Positions 7,339 to 13,668 of a stretch of 14,911 bases of DNA are shown here, piece by piece. This DNA comes from an uncultured Clostridia bacterium. GTDB taxonomy: Bacteria; Bacillota; Clostridia; Oscillospirales; Acutalibacteraceae. The notes under the pieces were generated by a model. That model did no database searches and was not told the origin of the DNA. It saw only the letters and a list, made by a program, of their open reading frames with translations. Numbering within the stretch: position 1 is the first letter of the stretch; each line of letters starts with the position of its first letter. Both the position numbers and the translations under genes were made by a program. The stretch covers positions 1 to 14,911 of the forward strand of contig CANQGN010000017.1 in the NCBI GenBank assembly GCA_947623215.1, given 5' to 3'.

Positions 7339-8073
7339 CTATCCCTTTTCCGGCGGCAGGGGCCGACCGGTCATGGCTTCATAAGCGCACTGCACAGCCC
7401 CCCGCCCCACGGTGCATTGCAGGTGAAAAAAGGGGGTCTGCCGCGCGAGGTCGCACAACAAGGCGGCCAGCCGCCGCCCGTCGGTTTGGTTGACCACCCG
7501 CACCGTTTGGCCGTACAGCAGCGGCAGCGCCTCTTTGGGCGAAAGGCGGCGAATGGCGTTTTGCTCCCCCCTGCTGAGAAAGCAAATGCCCCCTAAGGGC
7601 AGCGTTTGGTTGCGGTTTAAGGGCGAAGTGCCCGAAAACGGCGTGCCGCTTGCCCAAAAGCCGTCGCTCCGGCGGCGCAGGGCGGGTTTATCGTCGTTTA
7701 AAATAAAGGCGTTTTCTTCTCCCAGCGCCCGCAGCCAGCCCGCCGTGTGGGTGGATTTACCGGTGCCCGGCGGGGCAGAAAAGCAGTAAACCCGCCCGCC
7801 CGTTGCCACGGCGGAGGCGTGGAGCATTAACCCGTCAAAGCTAAGCAATCGCCGGTAAAACAGCCCGCAAAAAAAGAGGTATTCCATTTGCGGCGGGGTA
7901 AGGCCGGGGCGGGCGGGGGGCAAGCCGGCAAATTCGTCCGGCGGGAGCTCCAGCGTAAAGTCGACCGGGCGAGGGTCATCCTCCGGCAGGCGGTAGGCGA
8001 CCGACCGCTCGGCTAAAATGGCATAGCGGGGGGTCATTTGCACCGTTAGCCCCGCAATGGAATATAGCGCCAT
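7339..8073 (-). CDS. HPr-kinase-like P-loop protein
   Basis: The 244-residue protein has the core of the HPr kinase/phosphorylase C-terminal domain: LHASAVA (84-90), a Walker A loop APPGTGKST (100-108), NDDKPALRR with Asp127 and Asp128 in the Walker-B-like site, and a GTP-FSGTSPLN segment (143-152). Real HprK has an N-terminal regulatory domain of about 130 residues that is absent here, so this is not the catabolite-repression kinase. Relatives in lasso-peptide clusters phosphorylate the C-terminal Ser of the precursor. GGGAGGGAG lies before the ATG, inside the 3' end of the exporter gene three bases away. A peptide or protein kinase role is inferred from family and context. Confidence 0.85.
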   Translation of the reverse strand: MALYSIAGLTVQMTPRYAILAERSVAYRLPEDDPRPVDFTLELPPDEFAGLPPARPGLTPPQMEYLFFCGLFYRRLLSFDGLMLHASAVATGGRVYCFSAPPGTGKSTHTAGWLRALGEENAFILNDDKPALRRRSDGFWASGTPFSGTSPLNRNQTLPLGGICFLSRGEQNAIRRLSPKEALPLLYGQTVRVVNQTDGRRLAALLCDLARQTPFFHLQCTVGRGAVQCAYEAMTGRPLPPEKG

Positions 8074-8076
8074 GGT

Positions 8077-9897
8077 TTAAGCTCCCTCCCCCGGCCGGGG
8101 CCCGGTGCCCCCGGCGGCGTATTGCCGCGCCTGCACGGTAAACATGGTGTAGTAGCGCCCCCGCCGGGCCATTAGCTCGGCGTGGGTGCCGCTTTCGCAC
8201 ACGCGGCCGTTTTGCAGCACCACAATGCGGTCTGCCTGCACCACAGTAGAAAGCCGGTGGGCAATAATTAAGGTAGTCGCGGCGTTTTGTTTGTTGTAGA
8301 TGTGCGCCATAATCTCCTGCTCGGCCAGCGGGTCCAGCGCGGCGGAGGGTTCGTCAAAAATCAGCAGGCCAAAGGGGCGGCCAAGCAAGCGGGCAATGCC
8401 CAGCTTTTGCATTTCGCCGCCAGAGAACACCACGCCGTCTTTTGAAAACTCCTTGGTTACCGGCGCTTGTAGCCCGGCCTCGCTTTTGGCCAGCGCCCCC
8501 TGCAAGTCGGTAAGGCGGGTTACCTCCTCTACCTTTTCCGGCGGCAGCGGGTCGTACAGCCCCACGTTTTCGGCATACGAGAGGGCGTAGAGGTTGGGTT
8601 TTTGAAAACACACCCCAATGGCGCGGCGGAGCGCCGCCGGGCGGTAGTGCTGCACCGGGCGGCCGCCCACCAACAGCTGGCCGGACGATACGTCGTAGAG
8701 CCGCAGCAGCAGCTTTACCAGCGTGGTTTTGCCCGCGCCGTTGTCGCCAACCACCGCCACCCGCTCGCCGGGGCGAATGGAAAAGCTGACCTGTTGCAGG
8801 CGAAAGCCGGAGTGGGGGTAGGTAAAATCCACCCCCCGAAACTCCACCGCCAGCGGCCCCGCCGGGGGTTCCTCCGCCGGGGGCAGGGCCGGGCGCTCTA
8901 TGGGTGAGGGCACGGCAAAAAAGGCGGCGATTTTTTCGGCATACAGCCCCAAATGCACCGACTGGCTGGCGAATTTGTAAAAGGAATGCAGCGAGGTCAT
9001 TAAGTGACCGTTGGCGGCGAGCAGACCCATAAAAGAACCCGCGCCGTCTATGCGGCCGGCCACCAAAATGGCGTAGCTGATGTAAGCGAAAATCCCGGCG
9101 TTGTAAAGAGAAGTCCACCCTTCGAGCAGGGACGTCCACCCAAAAAGCGGGCGGGCGTACCGGCCGATGACCGAGGCCTTTTGCTCGCAGTTTTCGTTAT
9201 ACAGCCCCAGCAGCAGCTGCTCTGCCCGGGTGCACTTAATGTCTGACGCCGCCTCTTTGTTGTAAAAGGTGCGGTTTACATAATCCATTTTGCGCTCGGC
9301 GGGTATTACGGCGCTGCGGCGGGCAAAGTTAAGGCGGCTGCGGCGCACGTCAATGCCGAGCGAGACCGCCAGCTGGACGAGCGAGATGAGCAAAATCCAC
9401 GGGCCGAGCACCGAAATGTAGGCGAACATGGAAAGTAAGGTCACCACCGAGCTGCAAACCTCTACAAAAAGGGTTTGGGCTTCGTCTGCCCGGGCGGTGT
9501 ATTCTTTGAGCACCAGCGTGTAATTATCGTAAAACTCCGGGTCGTCAAAATATTGAAAATCGGTCGCCACCGTTTTGCGCAGCACCGCCAGTTCCATTTC
9601 GCGGTGAATGAGCACCCGCTTTTTTTCGGCGTACAGCATGTCAAACGCCCGCTGGGCCAGGGTGGTGACCAGTTGAAAGGCAAAGTAAGCGCCGATGAGC
9701 AGCGCGACGTTGGAAAAACTGCCCGGCCGCCCCACAAAGTTTAGCACCTCGCGAATAAAGAGCACGTTGAGCAGCGCCTTCAAGGGGCCCACAACGGCGG
9801 CAAAAAACAGGAGCCCCAACATGTAAGGGGTTCCGTAACGCCAAAACGGCCGCACCAACGACCATGTTTTTGCAACTGAAGCAAATAACTTTCGCAT
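8077..9897 (-). CDS. ABC exporter with fused membrane and ATPase domains
   Basis: The 606-residue protein has a six-helix type exporter domain (residues 20-330; hydrophobic stretches near 25-50, 62-82, 147-182 and 265-300) followed by an ATPase: Walker A GDNGAGKTT (384-392), Q-loop FQKPN (431-435), signature FSGGE (491-495), Walker B LLIFDEP (511-517) and H-loop IIAHRLS (544-550). All catalytic residues look intact. There is no N-terminal C39 peptidase, so it does not cleave a leader itself. Such half-transporters work as dimers and export peptides, lipids or drugs; next to PqqD and HprK-like genes a peptide substrate is plausible. ATG at 9897 is chosen because AAGGAGG sits just upstream (4-base spacing) and the longer open frame would overlap the preceding gene. 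Confidence 0.92.
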   Translation of the reverse strand: MRKLFASVAKTWSLVRPFWRYGTPYMLGLLFFAAVVGPLKALLNVLFIREVLNFVGRPGSFSNVALLIGAYFAFQLVTTLAQRAFDMLYAEKKRVLIHREMELAVLRKTVATDFQYFDDPEFYDNYTLVLKEYTARADEAQTLFVEVCSSVVTLLSMFAYISVLGPWILLISLVQLAVSLGIDVRRSRLNFARRSAVIPAERKMDYVNRTFYNKEAASDIKCTRAEQLLLGLYNENCEQKASVIGRYARPLFGWTSLLEGWTSLYNAGIFAYISYAILVAGRIDGAGSFMGLLAANGHLMTSLHSFYKFASQSVHLGLYAEKIAAFFAVPSPIERPALPPAEEPPAGPLAVEFRGVDFTYPHSGFRLQQVSFSIRPGERVAVVGDNGAGKTTLVKLLLRLYDVSSGQLLVGGRPVQHYRPAALRRAIGVCFQKPNLYALSYAENVGLYDPLPPEKVEEVTRLTDLQGALAKSEAGLQAPVTKEFSKDGVVFSGGEMQKLGIARLLGRPFGLLIFDEPSAALDPLAEQEIMAHIYNKQNAATTLIIAHRLSTVVQADRIVVLQNGRVCESGTHAELMARRGRYYTMFTVQARQYAAGGTGPRPGEGA

Positions 9898-9932
9898 GGC
9901 GCCTCCTTCAAATACGGCCAAAGCGGGCGGGG

Positions 9933-11135
9933 CTACAGCCCCAAATAGGCCCGCAAATTCACAAGTTCTTTCCGGCTGGTTTCGGTCATGGCGGCGTTTA
10001 CCCGGCGGGTAAGCCGGGCCTCGGCCAAAAAGGGGGCCAGCCCCTTGGCGTGAATGCGCTGACACCAGCGGCGCACCTGCATAACCGGCAGCAGCCAGCG
10101 GTGGCGCAGCAGCACGGGGTAGAGGGTTTTTAGCCGGTCGTAGGGCCAAAACAGCCGCCCGGCAAAGTAGCGGCGGGTGCCCGGCTGCGCGGGGGCAGCC
10201 GCGCCGGTTACGGCAATGCGGTTAAGCACCGAGCCGTACACGCCGCCGGTGACCACGTAGCCCTCCAGCACGTCCAGCATGTGGTCGGGCGCCGCCGCCT
10301 CGCCGGTAAACCACCGCTCTGCCAGCGCAAAGGCGGCGCGGGCAAAGGGGGCAAGCCCGGCGTCTTTCAGCAGTGCGGCCGTTTGCTCCGCTTCTTCCAG
10401 CGCAATGGTGCGGCGGGTGAGCAGCCACAAATCCGCAAAGGGGCGCATACCGCAGCCCCCCTGCTCAAAATGCTCTGCCATGTGGGCCACGTGCAGGGTA
10501 AAAAACATGGGAAAATCCAGCTGCCGCTCGCAGGGGCGCTCGCCCGGCAGGGTGTGCTGCCAAATGCCCGCCAGCGTGCGGGCGGCCGGGGTGGCGCGGG
10601 TAGCGTCCAGCAGGGAGTGGTGCAGCTCTACCAGCACGCCGGAGGGCGCGGCGCGGTAGGTTACGTCGTGGTTGGTGGTAATGGCCTTTTGGTAGTGCAG
10701 CCGGCTTGTCATGGCGGCCATGGCGGCGTTCATTTGTTCCGCCGGTACCAGCAAATCCACGTCGTGGCAGGTGCGCAGCCAGGGCTGCGGCCACAGGGTT
10801 TGCAGCACCATGCCTTTTAGCGGCAAATAGGGCACCCCCGCCGCCTCCAGCGCGGATGACAAACGATTCCACTCATATTGGCGTTTTTCGCGCCGGTAAA
10901 CGGCGGTAAGCCGGCTGCGGCGAAAGCGCTCTGCCAGCTCCGGCGGCAGGGCGGGCAGCAGCCCGGCGGCCAGCAGCGCCTCGGCGGCTAAGGGGGCGAG
11001 GTCGTGCCGGTTGGCGAGCTTATAAAGCTGCTCGGCACGCTCCGCCGTAAGCAGCGCCGCCGTTTGCTGTGGCAGCGGCTGCCCGGCGAGCGCAAAGCGA
11101 AAGAGCGCCGTTAACAGCGCCAGTACGTCTTTCAT
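9933..11135 (-). CDS. Nucleotidyltransferase-family protein (uncharacterised NTP_transf_5 type)
   Basis: The 400-residue protein carries the family hallmark LPLKGMVLQTLWP (105-117) followed by RTCHDVDLLV, with the two metal-binding Asp at 125 and 127. VELHHSL (169-175) may supply the third acidic residue. The N-terminal 100 residues are mostly helical and the C-terminal half has no motif I recognise. Members of this family recur in RiPP and cell-surface polysaccharide clusters, but the reaction is not established. ATG at 11135 is preferred: AAGGAG lies 14 bases upstream (long but usable), while two upstream in-frame ATGs (11162, 11168) fall at or next to the predicted transcription start and have no ribosome site. 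It is the first gene of the six-gene operon, 35 bases ahead of the exporter gene. Confidence 0.82.
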   Translation of the reverse strand: MKDVLALLTALFRFALAGQPLPQQTAALLTAERAEQLYKLANRHDLAPLAAEALLAAGLLPALPPELAERFRRSRLTAVYRREKRQYEWNRLSSALEAAGVPYLPLKGMVLQTLWPQPWLRTCHDVDLLVPAEQMNAAMAAMTSRLHYQKAITTNHDVTYRAAPSGVLVELHHSLLDATRATPAARTLAGIWQHTLPGERPCERQLDFPMFFTLHVAHMAEHFEQGGCGMRPFADLWLLTRRTIALEEAEQTAALLKDAGLAPFARAAFALAERWFTGEAAAPDHMLDVLEGYVVTGGVYGSVLNRIAVTGAAAPAQPGTRRYFAGRLFWPYDRLKTLYPVLLRHRWLLPVMQVRRWCQRIHAKGLAPFLAEARLTRRVNAAMTETSRKELVNLRAYLGL

Positions 11136-11175
11136 GAAAAAACCGCGTTCTCCTTGCAACATAGGCATTTTGTCT

Positions 11176-11204
11176 ATTGTACCTTATTCCCCGCCAAAAT
11201 GCAA
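11176..11204 (-). promoter_or_regulatory. Sigma-70-type promoter of the six-gene PqqD/ABC operon
   Basis: The minus strand has TTGCAT (11204-11199), a 17-base spacer and TACAAT (11181-11176). The predicted start near 11168 gives a leader of about 33 bases to the NTase ATG. No comparably strong promoter is seen within the operon. Confidence 0.78.
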
Positions 11205-11225
11205 GGGTTTTTAGCCCCCCGGCGC

Positions 11226-11259
11226 GCAAAACCCCGCCCCCCAAAACGGGGGCGGGGTT
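11226..11259 (-). terminator. Likely intrinsic terminator upstream of the PqqD/ABC operon promoter
   Basis: A perfect 12-bp GC-rich stem (11230-11241 with 11248-11259, loop CAAAAC) is followed on the minus strand by a short TTTT. It would stop transcripts from the solute-binding protein gene, after passing through the inverted-repeat element. The T-run is short, so efficiency is uncertain. It lies about 22 bases before the -35 of the next operon. Confidence 0.65.
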
Positions 11260-11543
11260 GCTTAGGCAATACAGTCAGGGTACAACGTGTTTTTGGGGGA
11301 GTGCCCGCCGCGCCTGCTGCGCCCTCCGCTTTTGCCGTACACAAAGTACGGCTGCAAGCGCACGCCTTGCAGTCATCGACGGGCGCTCTCCCCAAAAATC
11401 TTCGACCTGCCGCGGGGGGCGATTTTTTGACTTTGCAAGGCGGCAGGCCGCAGGAAACCTAACGTATTTCAAGGCCGACAACAAAGCAAATCGGGAAATC
11501 GCGCCGCATCAGGCGCATTGTACCCTGATTGCATTGCCTAAGC
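11260..11543. mobile_element. MITE-like structured element with terminal inverted repeats
   Basis: The 284-bp segment starts with GCTTAGGCAAT and ends with ATTGCCTAAGC. The terminal 26 bases (11260-11285 and 11518-11543) are inverted repeats with 24 matches. Inside are an imperfect inverted repeat (11290-11310 with 11377-11398), two adjoining perfect hairpins (GCCGTAC/GTACGGC at 11334-11352, and CTGCAAG/CTTGCAG at 11352-11372) and CCTGCCGC/GCGGCAGG (11406-11413 with 11440-11447). No convincing coding region is present and I see no clear target-site duplication. It lies 16 bases past the stop of the solute-binding protein gene and abuts the terminator stem. A non-autonomous transposable element fits best; a structured 3' RNA is the main alternative. 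Confidence 0.65.
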
Positions 11544-11559
11544 GAAAACAATCTCTTAC

Positions 11560-13446
11560 TTAATACAGCGGGGCAAAGTAGTCGTCGCAGGCCTTTTGGG
11601 CTTTGGACTTAATTTCGGTCATCACCTGCGAGGGCGACTTGCCGGGGTTGGTGGCGGCGCCGTTGCAGGCGTTATGAATGTCTGCCTCAAACACGCCGGC
11701 AGAAAATTCCGGAGTCATGTTGTTAATCTCCCACTTGTAAATGTTTTGGGAGGTCGTATCAAACCCGTTGCGGGCAATGTCTGCCACCGCGTTGTTGAGC
11801 AGGCGGGTAGAAGCACCGGCCGCGCCGTTGAGCCAGCGGGCAATTACCTCCGCCCGGTTTTGCTTGAGCTTAGGCACCATAAAGGCCGCGCCGTCGTATG
11901 CGCCGTTAATGTAATGGTCCTGGTCGGGGCCCATGGGCATGACCATCATGCCCATGGGGAAGTTGGCTTTTGAGGCAATGGTGGGGTAATACTGGAAGTA
12001 AGAGACGAACATGGCGGCCTTACCGGCGGTAAAGAGGTTAATGCAGGCGTCAATGCTGGAGCTGTAGCTCCAGCTCTTGTCTACACAGCACATCTCCTGG
12101 CACCACTCTATGGCCTTAATGGCCGGTTCGGTGCACAGGGTAGCCTGCACCCGGCCGTTTACCATGGCGGCGGTGCCGCCGGCGTTGGCGCTCATGGCCA
12201 TGCCGATTAAGTTGCCGGTAGAGGCCACGCCGTAAATGGCGGTGCCGCCGCTGCTGTCTGGCACCGTGCACTTTTGGGCAATGGCTTTAAAGGCGTCAAA
12301 ATTCCACTTATTTTCGTTATAAAGCTTTACAATGTCGCGGTACTCTTTGGAGGCGTATTTTTCTACCAGCTTTTTGTTGTAAATCACGCCCATGGGGCGG
12401 GCAGCCTTGGGGGCAATGGCCACGCCGTAGGTTTTGCCGCTGAAGGTAACGGAAGAAGTCATGCCGTTTTGAAAGAGCTTTTTGTTTAACCCGGCAAAGG
12501 AGAACAAGTCTGCCGCCACGTCTTTTTTGGCCACAATGCGCACCATTTCCAAATTGATGTCGTACACGTCCGCATTGGCCTGCCCGGCCAGCGCGTCGTT
12601 AATAATCACGGTGGTGGCGGTGTTGTAGTCCAGCGAATTGATAACGGTTTTCAGCCCCTGATGTTTTTCCATATTGGTGAAAACCGCCTGCCACACCTTA
12701 CCGTCCGCGTCGCTGGCGGTGTATTCGCCCGCCCAAATAGAGCGCATGGTAACCGTTTCGGTTTTGGCGGGGGTGTTGCTGGCAGGGTTTTTGCTGCTGG
12801 TACCGGTGCCGTTGCCTGTGCCGTTGCCGGTGCCGTTACCGGTGCCGCTGCCGGTACCGGTGCCGTTGCCGGTGCCGGTGCCGTTGCCATTGCCGGTGGT
12901 GCCGGTGGTGCCAGGTTTTTTACCGGTCTGGCTGGCAATCACGGCCTGCTGGCTTTCTACCTTTTGCTGTTCTTTTACGGTAGAGGTAATTTGCGCCGCC
13001 GTAACCACGTTCACCGTCATGTGCACTTTGGCGGTCGTCTCGCCGTCGGCGAACACTTCAAACACCATATCTTTGGCAACCACGGTTTTGGGGTCGGTGA
13101 CCTCTTTGCCGTTTTTATCGCTGAGCTTTATGGTAAAGCCCTCTTTGGCCTTCACCAGCGAAAGAAAAGCTTCTACCGTGGTATTTTCGGCCACTTCCAT
13201 AACCACCGAGCCGTCGTCGCCCGGCACCAAAATCACCACGTCCTGGCCGTCTTTGTCTTTGCTGATGGTATAGGGGTCGTCTTGCGAGAGTTCCACCATT
13301 ACGTCCTCCGGCACCGAAACGACGGTGTTGGTGTCGGTTACGTCGGTCGCGGTGGGGGCGTTGTTTTTCGCGCAGGCGGCAAACGCGCCGAGGGCGAGCA
13401 CCAACGCCAGCGCAAGGCAGAGGATTTTTGCCATGCTGGTTTTCAT
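11560..13446 (-). CDS. Family 1 extracellular solute-binding lipoprotein with extra N-terminal domain
   Basis: The 628-residue protein is an ABC-importer-type binding lipoprotein. Residues 1-25 are a lipoprotein signal ending AFAAC with Cys25 as the lipidation site. About 42-150 form a small beta-rich domain (NTTVEAFLSLVKA, KLSDKNGKEVTDPKTVVAKD) like those that often precede dockerins in clostridial surface proteins. Residues 179-217 are a Gly/Thr/Asn linker. From about 230 onward is the SBP_bac_1 fold (RPMGVIYNKKLVEKYA, WNFDAFKAIAQKCT, GMAMSANAGGTA, AAMFVSYFQYYPTIA). ATG at 13446 is chosen; the in-frame TTG four codons upstream overlaps its own GGAG site. It is paralogous to the gene at the right edge and has its own promoter. 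No permease or ATPase is adjacent. The ligand is probably a sugar or oligosaccharide by family, but not provable here. Confidence 0.88.
   Translation of the reverse strand: MKTSMAKILCLALALVLALGAFAACAKNNAPTATDVTDTNTVVSVPEDVMVELSQDDPYTISKDKDGQDVVILVPGDDGSVVMEVAENTTVEAFLSLVKAKEGFTIKLSDKNGKEVTDPKTVVAKDMVFEVFADGETTAKVHMTVNVVTAAQITSTVKEQQKVESQQAVIASQTGKKPGTTGTTGNGNGTGTGNGTGTGSGTGNGTGNGTGNGTGTSSKNPASNTPAKTETVTMRSIWAGEYTASDADGKVWQAVFTNMEKHQGLKTVINSLDYNTATTVIINDALAGQANADVYDINLEMVRIVAKKDVAADLFSFAGLNKKLFQNGMTSSVTFSGKTYGVAIAPKAARPMGVIYNKKLVEKYASKEYRDIVKLYNENKWNFDAFKAIAQKCTVPDSSGGTAIYGVASTGNLIGMAMSANAGGTAAMVNGRVQATLCTEPAIKAIEWCQEMCCVDKSWSYSSSIDACINLFTAGKAAMFVSYFQYYPTIASKANFPMGMMVMPMGPDQDHYINGAYDGAAFMVPKLKQNRAEVIARWLNGAAGASTRLLNNAVADIARNGFDTTSQNIYKWEINNMTPEFSAGVFEADIHNACNGAATNPGKSPSQVMTEIKSKAQKACDDYFAPLY
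12796..12912. repeat. Low-complexity Gly-Thr/Gly-Asn coding repeat
   Basis: Tandem six-base units (on the minus strand GGN ACN and GGN AAC codons) encode an alternating Gly-Thr/Gly-Asn linker of about 39 residues in the solute-binding lipoprotein. It separates the N-terminal domain from the binding domain. Such tracts can change length by slippage in multiples of two residues without breaking the frame. Confidence 0.85.
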
Positions 13447-13473
13447 GTTGCGTTCCAACTCCTTTGCAAATGG

Positions 13474-13492
13474 TTGAGAGAGAACCTCTCAA
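13474..13492 (-). other. Small hairpin in the 5' leader of the solute-binding protein gene
   Basis: A perfect 7-bp stem (TTGAGAG/CTCTCAA on either strand) with a 5-base loop lies between the predicted transcription start (near 13497) and the AAAGGAG ribosome site (about 13459-13465). It could stabilise the 5' end of the mRNA or influence translation. It does not match a riboswitch I recognise. Confidence 0.55.
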
Positions 13493-13503
13493 AATCATGT
13501 TTT

Positions 13504-13532
13504 ATTGTACCATACTCCGCCCCCGATTGCAA
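13504..13532 (-). promoter_or_regulatory. Sigma-70-type promoter of the solute-binding protein gene
   Basis: The minus strand has TTGCAA (13532-13527), a 17-base spacer and TACAAT (13509-13504). The predicted start near 13497 gives a leader of about 50 bases. The surrounding sequence (CCCTTGCA at the -35, GGTACAATA at the -10) is nearly the same as at the PqqD/ABC operon promoter. Confidence 0.78.
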
Positions 13533-13566
13533 GGGTTTTGCACAGCCCCCCGCCCCCCATGGGAAC

Positions 13567-13611
13567 AAAAAGGGCGCCGGGCCCTCCCGTTTGGGGAGAA
13601 GTCCGGCGCCC
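13567..13611 (-). terminator. Intrinsic terminator after the right-edge solute-binding protein gene
   Basis: A 9-bp stem GGGCGCCGG/CCGGCGCCC (13572-13580 with 13603-13611) encloses a smaller CTCCC/GGGAG hairpin and is followed on the minus strand by TTTTTG. It lies 57 bases past the stop at 13669 and before the next gene's promoter, so the two paralogues are transcribed separately. The short stretch 13612-13668 holds nothing else I can identify. Confidence 0.82.
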
Positions 13612-13668
13612 CGGGGCGATGAGGAGGGACTCAACCGATTCCCTCTCTACCGCAACCATGCGCTTATT

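Noticed and set aside
9898..10149. Upstream extension of the ABC exporter
   Set aside because: It lies within the NTase gene in a different frame. AAGGAGG just before 9897 and the family's usual N-terminus favour the shorter form.
12796..12912. Short regular repeats that could suggest a CRISPR array
   Set aside because: The units are six bases, contiguous and in frame, with no spacers; they encode a Gly-Thr/Gly-Asn linker.
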